Positions 1 to 10,352 of a stretch of DNA of 64,000 bases are shown in pieces. How positions within the stretch are numbered: the first letter of the stretch is position 1; each line of letters begins with the position of its first letter. The notes below the pieces were generated by a model. That model worked only from the letters and a program-made list of their open reading frames with translations. It was not told the origin of the DNA and made no database searches. A program made the position numbers and the translations under genes. Source of the stretch: Agelas oroides (lineage: Eukaryota; Porifera; Demospongiae; Agelasida; Agelasidae); NCBI GenBank assembly GCA_949130485.1, contig OX422189.1, positions 6,915,620-6,979,619 on the forward strand, given 5' to 3'.

Positions 1-257
1 AGGACAAATCCATACGTAAAGTTTTTACTTGTTTTGTGTGTGTGTTGATGATGTGGTCAGACTGGGGGTGGAGCTTTGGAGAGGGTGCAAATTTTATATT
101 TTAGCTGAGGGACAAAAAATTGAGTTTTTTTGGCCTTATCAGGTAGAGAAAGCAGTTTGGTACAAACTTTTTGTGAATCTTGTGTGTACACTTAGACATT
201 ACCCATCCGTCCATCCACATGACTCGGAGATTTGTGATTCAAGGTTGTCCTACCTTA
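1..257. other. no recognised feature
   Basis: AT-rich sequence with short open frames only. I see no domain, RNA gene or repeat before the tandem array that starts near 258. Confidence 0.5.
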
Positions 258-645
258 AGGTGATTTGGAACGTGCATGCATGTAAGTCATCCAAAAGTGG
301 ATGCTTTGTAGAATCCATTTTAGGATGATTCGGAACATGCTTGTAAGTCATCCAAAAGTGGATGCTTTGTAGGATGATTCGGAACATGCTTGTAAGTCAT
401 CCAAAAGTGGATGCTTCGTAGAATCCATTTTAGGATGGTTATGAACATGCCTGTAAGTCATCTGAAAGTGCATGCTTTGTACAATCCATTTTAGGATGGT
501 TATGAACATGCTTGCATGTAAGCCATCCAAAAGTGGATGCTTCGTGCAATCCATTGTAGGATGGTTATAAACATGCTTGTAAGTCACCCAAAAGTGGATG
601 CTTCGTACAATCCATTTTGGAGTGTAGTGTATCTTCCTAAATTGG
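258..645. repeat. tandem repeat, ~61-bp unit, about 6 copies
   Basis: Imperfect copies share the core TAAGTCATCCAAAAGTGGAT followed by GCTT(T/C)GTA, ATCCATTTTAGGATG and AACATGC. Units are about 61 bp, with one shorter copy near 330-380. The copies differ at several sites, so the array is not very young. The antisense open frame across it is a by-product of the repeat. Confidence 0.85.
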
Positions 646-837
646 ATGTTCTGTACGACCATTTTTGTTGATGTAGTTACTCCATTAGTAATAAACTCTT
701 GATGTCAAAAGCGAGGCTACTCAAGAGCTAAAATACTTCATAGGAGGATTCTTCAGCGTCTGTCAATAGTACAATGACATTAATATGTATGCTATGTTTA
801 TAGGCTTCAACTTTATGTTGCTAAATAGTAATGAGGC

Positions 838-864
838 TATTATTATTATTATTATTATTATTAT
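838..864 (-). repeat. (ATT)n microsatellite, the 3' tail of the retrotransposon
   Basis: An uninterrupted ATT run on the plus strand, read as TAA on the element's strand. It sits 64 bp past the ORF2 stop, where a non-LTR tail is expected. Confidence 0.7.
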
Positions 865-927
865 AATTGAGAAAACACACCAACATAGGTGTAAGAGACA
901 AACAACTAAATTAAAATGTAAATTAAG

Positions 928-3864
928 TTAGTGTGAAGAGATAACAGAAATTACATATTCAAAGTCACTGCTAGACACACAACTAATTCTAATATCTCTG
1001 ATTATGTTAGCACAAAAAAGGTCTTCAGGATAATAAGTCTTCTTATAGTTATGTCCACGGAGACGGTTGAACCCACATGGAGTATACACAAAGTTGGAAG
1101 AAACACGATAGATAAAAGAAACAGGGAACGAAGGACAGGACAGAGCAGAAGATAACAAGGATAAAGAACGAGCAAAGACAACATTGAAGAGACTCAACAG
1201 ACGGGCAGTACTATGAACTATTCTAGTATGAGAATTAGACGGGAGTTTCCAGATACGCCTCAAAATTTTATTGAAGGCAACTTCAATCAGGTTCATAGAT
1301 GGGGAGTCTAGCCGCCACAGAGAGCATCCATACAAGGAGAGACAATATGAGCGAAACAGAAACGTTAAGGTGTGAGGATTGCAGAACTTAAAGTTGCAGA
1401 ACAAAAGATTAGCCTTTTTAAGCAAGTCCCGGGACTTAAAAACAATGTCATCGTTGTCTGAGAGATTGTAAGACAGAATGTGACCTAGATGACAGACAGA
1501 ATTGAGGAACGCTAAAAGTTCACCACAAAAATAGATAGCAGTTGTACACTTGTCAGAAGGAGATAAACCAAAACGAATGAGTTGAGTTTTACCAGCATTA
1601 AATTTGAGACCATAGGAATTGGAAAAGGACTCACATAGACTGAGCATAGTGCGTAAAGCAGAAGGACACGGAGCCAACAAGATCAAATCATCAGCATAAC
1701 AGAGAGCGCCAACAAACAAACCATCCCAGTAACAGCCAACTCCACACTCTTTAAGCTTATTCAATAAGATATCCATGTATATAGTAAACAACACAGGGGA
1801 CAGAACTCCTCCCTGACGAACGCCGTTAGAAACATTAAAAGAATCAGAGCTGGCACCATCCCAAGAAACACTACAAGATTGAGAGCTATACCAGCTGATG
1901 AGGAAGCGAACTAAAAAACTGGGAGTCCTTCGTTGTAGTAGCTGCTGAAACAGCAACGAATGATCAACAAGATCAAATGCTTTGCTGGCATCTAACAGAC
2001 AAGCAAAGACAGAGGAGCCGTGAGACATGTAGTGTGCTGATATGTTCTTAACTAAGCCAGTACAGAGTGCGGTAGACATATGCTTCTTAAACCCAAACTG
2101 AAGTGGGGAAGTCGCAAAATATTCAGAATATTGTAAAAGGATACACCATTCCAGGATTTTACTCAATGTTGGGGCAAGGGCAATGGGTCGATAACTATCA
2201 GATAAGGTAGGATCTTTATGTGGCTTGGGAATCGGTTTAAGGATACAGTTCCTGAGGTTGGGTGGGAGGTATGAATGGCGAACAAAAGCTGTAAAAAGAG
2301 GAGGTAAAATTGTGACTAACACTGGGGAAGCCTTAATAACATGATCGGAGGATAGAGGACTTCCGTCATGCTTGCCTGGCTTAAGATGAGAGAGTGCAGA
2401 GACAACACAGTCTCGTGAAAACTGAAAAGACTGAAGATCATCATCACAAACATCTAAAGAGGACAGAAGTTCCTCACGGGCCCTAGTTGAACGGGAGTTC
2501 AAAAGGGATTCAAGTTTGGCAGAGAAAACATTGGCAATGTGCGGTGCACCACTCACAGAATCAACAACAGATGATGAAGAGGAAGACTTGCTTGAGTTTA
2601 TTCTCCTTACTTGAGACCAAAAACTATTAACATCCTTAGAGCTCATGGCTTCGGCAAGCTTTGATCGTCGTATGTGTTTTTCGCGCCGCCTAAGACGTCT
2701 TACTTCATATTTGAAACGAGAACGTGAATGGCGTTTGATGTCAAAAAGTACCCCAGAGCAGGGGCAGCCGGCTTCTTTCCAAACTTTATGCCAGAAATTG
2801 GCCTTTGACTTAAGCATAGATGCAGCTTTATTCCAACCAGGAATAACACGACCTTGTCTAGAGAGAGGAAGAGTCAGTTCAGCCGAGACTTTCAAGGTGT
2901 TACAAAGAGAGTCACAGTATAATTCTAGCACATGTAGATGACTAGTACAGTCAGGGTTAGTACAACATAAAGCTTCAGTTGGAGGAACAGGGAGAGAGCG
3001 AACAACAAGATCACAGTAAGCAGATACTTGATCTGGAGAGGCACGATGCCAAGCAATGGACGGTTTAGACTGAGACGCGGAGGAAGGGGACGCAGACGCA
3101 AAGGAAGAGGACACAGACGCAGAATTGGGAGTAACGTTCAAGGAACAGTTAAAGACAGCAACAAGTGGATGATGATCAGAAAGGTTTGAGCCAGATCCAC
3201 CAAGAGAGACAGAGAAAAAAGAGGACACCAACTGTTCGCTACATAGGAAATGATCTACCCAAGATGTTGCAGAACCATCATCACGCATATAAGTGAAAGG
3301 AATTGAGGGAAAAAGGCAATCAACAGCAGATAGGTTTAAAGAAGACATAAAGTCACTGAGAGATAAAGAGTTATTAGACGCACGAGAGAAATCAACATTA
3401 AAATCACCGCCAATTATAAGAGAATCGAATGACTGCGAATCAATAAACGCCTCAATCTCACTTAAGCATGAAATAAATTCAACATTAGAGACAGATGTCC
3501 CATAATCAGTCGGCATATAGACATTAATCAACAGAATGATAAAATTGTTTGAGTCAATCAATCTGACCGCACAGAAACGTTTAGAGTTAGTAGGAATGGA
3601 CTTGACACAAGCAAGTAAGGACTTGCGATACATAATAGCGCAGCCGCCAAAAGGACGCCCAACTAAAAGATTGGAGCTGTCCATTCCACTAACTGCAGTA
3701 TAGATAAATTGATCACTTATATTAAGAACATTAAAGTTTTCTCGAAACAACCAGTGCTCTTGAATCAAGAGAATATCACATGAGGAAAGGAGATCAGAAA
3801 CATAAGGAGAACTACCACGCCAACCTCTACAGTTATACGAAATTATACGTAGTTGAGAAATCAT
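928..3864 (-). CDS. non-LTR retrotransposon ORF2: endonuclease and reverse transcriptase
   Basis: The 978-aa protein nicks target DNA and copies the element RNA by target-primed reverse transcription. The endonuclease domain (about residues 5-240) keeps YNCRG at 10-14, QEHW at 35-38, GGDFN, a downstream WVDHF and SDHHP, the expected catalytic set. The reverse transcriptase (about 490-770) has SYRPIAL, DASKAFDLVDH, NGVRQGGVLSP, YADD near 721 and GLKFNAGKTQ. A C-terminal region of about 200 aa carries [12 protein letters not shown]; a diverged copy of it lies at 30690-31094. There is no RNase H. The start ATG overlaps the ORF1 stop in the tetranucleotide ATGA (3864-3861), which suggests translation by termination and reinitiation. 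Confidence 0.93.
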   Translation of the reverse strand: MISQLRIISYNCRGWRGSSPYVSDLLSSCDILLIQEHWLFRENFNVLNISDQFIYTAVSGMDSSNLLVGRPFGGCAIMYRKSLLACVKSIPTNSKRFCAVRLIDSNNFIILLINVYMPTDYGTSVSNVEFISCLSEIEAFIDSQSFDSLIIGGDFNVDFSRASNNSLSLSDFMSSLNLSAVDCLFPSIPFTYMRDDGSATSWVDHFLCSEQLVSSFFSVSLGGSGSNLSDHHPLVAVFNCSLNVTPNSASVSSSFASASPSSASQSKPSIAWHRASPDQVSAYCDLVVRSLPVPPTEALCCTNPDCTSHLHVLELYCDSLCNTLKVSAELTLPLSRQGRVIPGWNKAASMLKSKANFWHKVWKEAGCPCSGVLFDIKRHSRSRFKYEVRRLRRREKHIRRSKLAEAMSSKDVNSFWSQVRRINSSKSSSSSSVVDSVSGAPHIANVFSAKLESLLNSRSTRAREELLSSLDVCDDDLQSFQFSRDCVVSALSHLKPGKHDGSPLSSDHVIKASPVLVTILPPLFTAFVRHSYLPPNLRNCILKPIPKPHKDPTLSDSYRPIALAPTLSKILEWCILLQYSEYFATSPLQFGFKKHMSTALCTGLVKNISAHYMSHGSSVFACLLDASKAFDLVDHSLLFQQLLQRRTPSFLVRFLISWYSSQSCSVSWDGASSDSFNVSNGVRQGGVLSPVLFTIYMDILLNKLKECGVGCYWDGLFVGALCYADDLILLAPCPSALRTMLSLCESFSNSYGLKFNAGKTQLIRFGLSPSDKCTTAIYFCGELLAFLNSVCHLGHILSYNLSDNDDIVFKSRDLLKKANLLFCNFKFCNPHTLTFLFRSYCLSLYGCSLWRLDSPSMNLIEVAFNKILRRIWKLPSNSHTRIVHSTARLLSLFNVVFARSLSLLSSALSCPSFPVSFIYRVSSNFVYTPCGFNRLRGHNYKKTYYPEDLFCANIIRDIRISCVSSSDFEYVISVISSH

Positions 3865-4947
3865 GGTGCAGTTAAGGTGCCAGAAGCACCGCCAGGAGTA
3901 CCAGAATCAGAGGGGAGAGGGGTAGTTTGAGGATGACTATCACCCGAATCAGAAGATGGAGGTTGAGGATTACTGCTAGAAGGGTTACCAGAACGACGTT
4001 TAACGCGCTCATCTATGGAGAGGTCAGGTCGCAAATACAGGCCAGTTGTATCATACTCTTTCAGCTTGCGCACACGTGATAACACAAGACGCCTGTCCAT
4101 CAGTGAGGTAAAGGTCAACAACACAGGTCTTGGACGAGAGAGAGGGGTGGTGGTGCCTGACTTCTTACGACCAAGGCAATAGAGATCACTCAAGGGAACA
4201 TGAGATCCAACCAGAAACGATAAAATTTTATCAATCTCATTCTTTAGTTCCGCGAGGGTGTTGTGCTCAGGTAAGCCAAACAGAATCAGTTTATGACTGC
4301 GAGAAGCATAAGTAGGCATTAAGTTGCCACTGAGAGGGGAAGAAATTCTAGCTTGAGCAATCTGAGGGGAAGAGCGAGTAACGCTTGCATAAGACTCGGC
4401 AGAATGTTGAGAGAGACTTCCCTCTACTTTACTAATTACTGCGTTAAGCTTGTCAAATTTAGAGGAGAGTTCCTTAATCTCATTCTCCAGACCCCTCAAA
4501 CTCCTACTATTTTCATGGACCATCTCACAAACCGGATCAGTGACAATGGGAGGGAGCAAGACAAGGTCACTGGCCTCACAGAAGATCATAGGAATACTGC
4601 CGTTGTCATCAAGTTTAGCAAATGCTGCTATGATGTCCTCTAAGTCAGCAGCTGCCTGAGACCTTTTTTTCTGTAGTACGGCGACTGGTAAGGGGAAGAC
4701 CAAGTGAAGACAATGAACATTTGTCCCACAGGATTCTTTTAGCCTCAGCTAGAAGAGCAGTAGCAAATTTACCAAGGGCAGCATGCTTAAGGGAATCCAA
4801 GTCACCTCTAAGTCGAAAGGCTTTTACATATGCCAGAACAGGATTTACCAATGGGCTGTCCATCACTGGAGTAACAAGTTGAAGTTGGCTTATATCTGAG
4901 TAATAAGTGAGTAGCAGCCCACTCACCCAACTAGGGCCATATAGCAA
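3861..4947 (-). pseudogene. non-LTR retrotransposon ORF1, nucleic-acid-binding, one frameshift
   Basis: The main frame (4703-3861, 280 aa) has an acidic N-terminus, a coiled-coil stretch (about 65-100, LENEIKELSSKFDKLNAVIS), an RRM-like block (KLILFGLPEHN, then RPRPVLLTFTSLMDRR) and a Pro/Ser-rich C-terminus. This is the arrangement of ORF1 proteins that coat the element RNA. A further 100 aa that look like the ORF1 N-terminus (AYVKAFRLRGDLDSLKHAAL) are open at 4947-4645 in another frame and overlap the first. I infer one indel between about 4650 and 4700. If it is real, only the shorter 280-aa product could be made; it could also be a sequencing error. Confidence 0.75.
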
Positions 4948-5000
4948 GGAAGGCAGGCAGAGGCCTTGAAGCTCACAACCCCACTAGAACACACCAAGAC

Positions 5001-5489
5001 AACAAGTTGTTATGTTAGTATAAGCCACACAACCACAGAACCAGATAACTACAACAGATACAGAATTCCAATAAAAGCTCACCAATTGACAAAAAAGACC
5101 AAAATCCCAACGAGAACAGTGAGAAACGCGCAGAACAGGTGAAAGGAATAGCAGAAGGAGTAACACTGGCAGGATACAGTAGTAATGTTAGCCCCAATGT
5201 TCAGTATCAACTTGAGAACTTGAGCAGCATATCACGCGGCATATACGCAACCAACTACCATATACATATATACAACATCAATAGTAGGCTTAGAAACACC
5301 AAATAAATAACGGCAGTCTGAGTATGCTTGTCATAATACTTAGATTAATGTATATTTTGTGAGTAGATAGTATTGAGATTTTCAGTAGAACGGTCATAGT
5401 GGATGCATAAGTACATGTGGAGAAAATATAGACATTGCTGGCAACAATCCAATGGAATACATGTGCATAGTCCCAGTACATAATGTGTG
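5001..5489. other. no gene recognised; may include the retrotransposon 5' UTR
   Basis: Low-complexity AT-rich sequence with no recognisable domain. The first 200 bases may still belong to the retrotransposon. Confidence 0.4.
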
Positions 5490-6110
5490 GACCCTTCAGC
5501 TCATTATTATTCTCTTCAGTTATGTAACCTTGCTGCTTCTATCGGGCATCACTTATGTACATTCAATGTGAAACATCGCCAGGAAAGGCATGAGCAAGAA
5601 ACACGTATTGTTTAATAGATCATTTTTGATGTGTTTGGGGAAAATATACTGTGCAGTGTAAATTGTGTGGGAGTGGATAACAAGCACTTGTACAGCAGTT
5701 AAAATGTCATCACGTGATTGAGAGTATCTCTATGGCTTCACACATTGAGGGATGCTTTTTAGTTGTGATCTCTTCAGCTAAATGTATGCATTCGTTGCAT
5801 CTTGTGTGTATTCACCCACATGTAGCTAACATTATACGTTCAGCATTTCCAGTAAGGGCATATGGTGACATGAATGGGACAGTAGAATGTCTATCTCACT
5901 ACATATCTACTTGCATACTGTTTATTCAGTTTTGCTCCACACATTGTTATACTTGTAGGTTCAAGTTGCAGCTCCAACCAGTTTCAATGTACAAGTGGGT
6001 TGTGTATCTCTAACTCCTTTCGATGCAATGGGTTTAGGACCTGCTCTGATGGAAGTGATGAGAGGAACTGCAGTACGTTTCTCATAGTTGTCAACTCCTG
6101 TGCAGAATAG
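5490..6110 (+). repeat. inverted copy of the gene D intron segment at 55.6-56.3 kb
   Basis: Read on the plus strand, this segment matches the minus strand of 55600-56290 (and part of 57.9-58.3 kb) in order: CTTCAGTTATGTAACC, ACATTCAATGTGAAACAT, GCATTTCCAGTAAGGGCA and then an LDLa exon. It is a rearranged duplicate in opposite orientation to the rest of the family. It lacks the 99-bp MITE present at 55917-56015. Confidence 0.85.
5959..6072 (+). pseudogene. orphan LDLa exon, plus strand
   Basis: One open LDLa module of 114 bp, phase 1 at both ends, between acceptor TTGTAG and donor GTACGT. It has six cysteines ([25 protein letters not shown]). It matches gene D exon 55606-55719 in length and sequence. 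It stands alone in a rearranged segment on the opposite strand to the family, with no partner exon seen nearby, so expression is doubtful. Confidence 0.75.
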
Positions 6111-6261
6111 GCATTAGTACCTGCTTAATTGTTTCAGCGCTCTTCCCGTTTACACTCCATGGAGAAGCCCAATTGGGCTAGTGATCATAACCTCGAAGTA
6201 TGTGGCCAGTAATACCAGGGTTTTGTGGATGACTACAAGGCAGTGCTATCACAACACTGCC

Positions 6262-7813
6262 ATGGCCACTGTAACAACATATGGCGTGAGAAAGTCCAGG
6301 ACAAATGCTTCAGTTGGAACAGATCAAGAAAAAGAGAATGAGGCTGGAAATACCATACAAACATCTGAGGTAAATATTAACATATAATACACTCATATAG
6401 TGGGATGTAATTTTATTGTCATTCGGTTATGAAATCTTTGTGTCTGAATTCCTAGAAAATAAGGATCTACTGGCAAAAGAAGGAGGGCTGCAAGACTATT
6501 GAGTTCAACAACATTCCATTCTCAGTAGCTGAAGAAAAACTCCTTGACTGTCAGTTCGGGCCAAAGTACTTCAAGCAAAAACCAGTGCAGGGGAAATGCC
6601 TCTGGTTGCAAAGCACCCGCAAAATTGGGTGCAATGCTCATGTGGAGGTGAAAACTTCACTCTGTATGCGGAATTTGCAATTAGCCAAGGAGAAAGGGAG
6701 AGCTTGTCCAAATGGAAGCTCAGGTGCCTGCAAGAGGAAAAAATCAAAATGATTAAGACAGAACTTGAAGCAAAGAGGCCAGTCAAAATAACAATGAAAT
6801 ATTTCATGTCCCTGCCACAACAAGAAGCACATTCTGGCCACCCAACAGGTCAGGCTGGAGTCTATGCACAGAAATTACATCCCACCATTTCTCAAAAGAT
6901 TGTGGACATGGTTGAAGCTGGAGTCACTGACACATCAGAAATTAAGCATTCTTTGAAACATTATGTTGACAAGTACCTCAGTAAAGAACTGGGGAGGAAG
7001 CCACATTTAGGAGACAGAGCATTTTATCCACTTAGTGAGGACATACGCAATCACGTCAGCAAGGCCAAAAGAGCACTGGAGCTGTCAAAGTATGACCAAG
7101 AAAACCTACGCCTGAAAATCGAAGAGTGGAAAAAAGAAAACCCCCAGTCATCTTTCTTCTTCCGGCCATTTCGCAGCACCTCACAAACAGAGCAAACAGC
7201 TGATATCAAAACCTGTAGCGAACAGACAGTGGAAGAAACACTGTTATACATTCAGCAGGAAGACTGGCAGAAAGAGCTGTTAACCCGTTATGGCAACACA
7301 GTCACTTTAATGGATGCCACCTACAAGACAACAAAGTACAGCATTCCCTTGTTTTTTGTGTGCGTGAAGACCAATGTCTCCTACTCAGTAGTGGCTGAGT
7401 TTATTATTCAATCAGAGACTGCCGATTGTATATATGAGGCTTTATCCATTTTGAAGTCATGGTACCCAAAATGGGAGCCTCAATTTTACATCACAGACTA
7501 CTCTGATGTTGAAATAGCGGCCGTCAACAAGCTGTTCCCCAAAACCCAGGTCTACCTCTGTGAATTTCACAGGGAACAAGCTTGGGAAAGATGGGTGAAG
7601 GAGAAAAAACATGGCTTGTCAGATCTCCAGGCTGCAACTCTTCTTGATTTGTTACGAGATTGCGCAAATGCACCTCCCAACTACAATCTTCCTGAGGAGC
7701 CATCTGATCACCACTATCTACATGCTGTGGTTCAACTAAAGGCTGCAGACGTGTGGCAGAGAAATCAGAACGTTCAGCAGTGGCTCACAAACACGTGGTT
7801 GTGCTGTCCCAGG
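6262..7813 (+). pseudogene. CARF-like / MULE transposase-domain protein, frameshifted, 3' exons missing
   Basis: Exon 1 (6262-6369) begins MATVTTYGVRKSRTN and ends at donor GTAAAT. Exon 2 follows acceptor TTCCTAG at 6456, in phase 0. It reads RIYWQKKEGCKTIEFNNIPF, then LLDCQFGPKYFKQKP and RKIGCNAH, resembling the DNA-binding region of calcium-responsive transcription factor (CARF) proteins. A one- or two-base indel near 6650 moves the frame. The remaining frame to 7813 holds the MULE core: LMDATYKTTKYSIP (first Asp), FYITDYSDVE (second Asp) and YLCEFHREQAWERWV. Coding sequence stops at a good donor (CCAGG|GTAAAC) before the third acidic residue; the expected downstream exon is not visible and a repeat begins at 7873. 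It is either a decayed MULE transposon or a domesticated relative. Confidence 0.7.
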
Positions 7814-7872
7814 GTAAACAATACTACATAGTACACTATAGACATAGACTAAGTGTGGAAACCTTGCAACTG

Positions 7873-8163
7873 ATTAATTGGGGCGAGCCTGAGCGAGCCC
7901 CACATAGACGGTACAACTGGGAGATTTCATATATGTATTATCATTATTATCATTATTATCATTATTATCATTATCGTACGACCGTCACCCGCGCGCCGCG
8001 CTTGGTCGCATGAAGTATGTAGGGCTTCTAATAGCGCATTAGCGTACATGGCTTCCGTGACCGCAAGAGAAGAAGCCGACGTCAAGGAGGAAAAGGACAC
8101 CATCCGTCAGGTGATCTTTAACAACAAAGAATTCAAGCAATAGCTGTGTGATTTCAGTGAACT
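7873..8163 (+). repeat. dispersed repeat, copy 1
   Basis: Runs from TTAATTGGGGCGAGCCTGAG through an ATTATC microsatellite and a CGCGCGCCGCGCTTGG block to AAGCAATAGCTGTG. Copy 2 is at 9097-9451. Both contain a short open frame starting MASVTAREEADVK and ending FNNKEFKQ-stop (about 32 aa here); its meaning is unknown. Confidence 0.85.
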
Positions 8164-8174
8164 GTACCCAGGTG

Positions 8175-8250
8175 TAGCCTCGTTCCCAGGCTCTCCCCAC
8201 TAAGAGGGGGGAGGGCCCTTCTTAGCGGGGAGAGCCTGGGAATGAGGCTA
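8175..8250. mobile_element. 76-bp palindromic MITE, TAGCCTCG type
   Basis: Arms TAGCCTCGTTCCCAGGCTC and its near-perfect complement enclose a G-rich centre. The flanks CCCAGGTG and CCCAGGTA look like a slightly diverged target duplication. The element lies directly after repeat copy 1. Confidence 0.85.
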
Positions 8251-9096
8251 CCCAGGTAAGCAAGAATGGGAAGCATTTGCCACAATTGTCTCCACTACAC
8301 AATCTACCAGAGACAATGATGATGCAAATATAGACTTTTCTAGCCAGCACAACGTTCAGCAACCTGGAGTAGAAACTCTCAGAGAAAATGTCATAGAAAA
8401 AATGGAAAACTTTTGTGGCTACCAACAATGGTGTTGAGATAGCAATGACACAGCCCTAATGGAAAAACTGAACCAACCAACATCCACTAACTCACTGGCA
8501 ATGTGTAAAAAACTACCATTTGAAGCTCATTTGGTCGATAGAAACTCCAATGTAAGCTCTCATGCAAACAGGAAATATTATGTCATCACTTTTATATCGT
8601 TATTAGTGTAATGTCATGTTGTTTACAACAAAAATTGATAAACCATAACGGTGATTGTGTACACAAAAAATTGCATGTTAGCCTCTTCCAAACCAATTCA
8701 TTGTTTCTCACCCCTAAGCAGAAAACTAGATGTGGGTTGGCCAAGAATTGAAGACTTTCAATTACGAGGTCATTCCTGCGTGAATAATGTACAACGCTGC
8801 CTTTGTCATTTCTACACTTGGATGAGGCACAGTAAGCAAACAGCAACTTTACTTCTTACTAAACGCCACGCCAACTTCGACACCTCGACAAGTGCGAAGG
8901 GGTACGCGCGCGTGTGTATGAACTGCGCATGCGCAATTGTAGTCCTTGGCATACTGCTTGCTCAGGCTCGCCCCACAATGCCCTGCATTCGTCTAGTTAA
9001 CACCTTTTTTACAGGTAACATAGCAACAGAAATCTCCAAGACTAATTCAGAGATTTTCTCCACTGCAATGTTTACAAGAAGCATGTACATGTATCA
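8251..9096. other. no gene recognised
   Basis: Sequence between two copies of a dispersed repeat. It holds an inverted scrap of that repeat near 8961-8985 (CTTGCTCAGGCTCGCCCC) and no recognisable coding exon. Confidence 0.4.
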
Positions 9097-9451
9097 ATTA
9101 ATTGGGGCGAGCCTGAGCGAGCCCCACATAGACGGTACAGCTGGGAGATTTCATATATGTATTATTATTATTATTATCATTATCGTACGACCGTCACCCG
9201 CGCGCCGCGCTTGGTCGCACGAAGTATGTAGGGCTTCGCATTCGCATACATGGCTTCCGTGACCGCAAGAGAATCACCCGCGCGCCGCGCTTGGTCGCAT
9301 GAAGTATGTAGGGCTTCCAATAGCGCATTAGCGTACATGGCTTCCGTGACCGCAAGAGAAGAAGCCGACGTCAAGGAAAAGGACACCATCCGTCAGGTGA
9401 TCTTTAACAACAAAGAATTCAAGCAATAGCTGTGTGATTTCAGTGAACTGG
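9097..9451 (+). repeat. dispersed repeat, copy 2, with internal duplication
   Basis: Matches 7873-8163, with an extra tandem copy of the CACCCGCGCGCCGCGCTTGG block (about 9190-9270 and 9273-9360). The homology ends at the same base as in copy 1 (…GAACTG). Confidence 0.85.
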
Positions 9452-9816
9452 ACTCTTGACCACCTGAAATACACATATCTTGAAGGATAGGTTGTTCGCA
9501 TGAACACAGCTTGGAACAGATGGTGCCAAAATCTGCCGTCTGGCACAGCTCTTTCAAATTACGACAACCACATAACTCTGATTATCATAATGGATATCAC
9601 CGGGAGATGTAACGTATGTATACAAAATCATATGTGAAGTTAGAACGTCCATAATCTTATGCAACTTCTACTGCATGCATCCTGCTAATGTCTTCGCTCT
9701 TAAATTCTACCAGCAGCTTTCTAAAACCATAAGTGACCCTGCCATGCTTTGTTATGTAGGTCTTCTCCCCAACTAACCTATCACTCACACTCATACTCAT
9801 TTCACCTATCTCAAGT

Positions 9817-9877
9817 TAGTCTCATTCCCAGACTATTTTTCCATCCGCATGCAGAAAAATAGTCTGGCAAGGGACTA
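9817..9877. mobile_element. 61-bp palindromic MITE, TAGTCTCA type
   Basis: Arms TAGTCTCATTCCCAGACTAT and ATAGTCTGGCAAGGGACTA. The flanks ATCTCAAGT and ATCCCAAGT agree at 8 of 9 bases, so a 9-bp target duplication. Confidence 0.85.
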
Positions 9878-9893
9878 ATCCCAAGTGGCTTAC

Positions 9894-10016
9894 CAGAGCT
9901 ACCACATCCAGTCTCATCACTGCCATCAGTGCAATCTCGAACTCCATTGCAACGGCGAGACGAGGTGATGCATTGAAAGTTGTTGCATAGGAATCTTTCA
10001 GGTCTTTGACAGTTAA
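9894..10016 (-). CDS. LDLa exon 2 of a truncated family member
   Basis: A 123-bp symmetric phase-1 exon with acceptor TATAG and donor GTAAGC. It has six cysteines and the calcium-site motif DGSDETGC ([25 protein letters not shown]). With exon 10353-10422 upstream it starts a family member. No further LDLa, membrane or tail exon is seen to the left; transposons and repeats occupy 6.2-9.9 kb. Confidence 0.8.
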
Positions 10017-10352
10017 CTATACAAATTGTAACAAGTCAGATGAAATATCGACATGTATGCTGTTTGGGTTTACCATAGACTCTGCTGCCATTCTCAACTC
10101 AAGGTCTAAGTACATAGAGGGGGCGGCGTGAACTTATGCGAGCCCCTTCGTTTATTTGGACACGTCGCTATAACTTATAGCGACATAAATTATACGCTGT
10201 GGCCGCGAAGCCACTCATCGCCCACACCAGTTGCGGTGGGGTGTCGTCAGAACAAGCAGTACGTGCATGTACCAGACTCAATATAGTCTGGCTACGCGAG
10301 ACTAGGCTAGACTATACCTAGCTAGTATTACTTTCTTACAGATACTACGTAC

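Larger units (their letters stand above)
838..5000 (-). mobile_element. non-LTR retrotransposon (CR1/L2-like), two ORFs, (TAA)n tail
   Basis: A minus-strand element with ORF1 (4947-3861, one frameshift), ORF2 (3864-928) and a 3' tail of (TAA)n at 864-838. ORF2 has an apurinic-type endonuclease and a reverse transcriptase but no RNase H, which fits CR1/L2-like lineages. The clade is an inference; (TAA)n tails also occur in I-type elements. The 5' end is not defined: 5'-UTR-like sequence continues to about 5000-5200, and I could not find a target-site duplication. ORF2 has no internal stop, so the copy is fairly recent. Confidence 0.85.

Noticed and set aside
8048-8144. MASVTAREEADVK small protein
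   Set aside because: Lies in a dispersed repeat and shows no family I know; the same frame in the second copy does not prove coding.
7873-9451. LTR pair flanking 0.9 kb
   Set aside because: The two copies are direct repeats but have no TG/CA ends, primer-binding site or coding interior, and one has an internal duplication.
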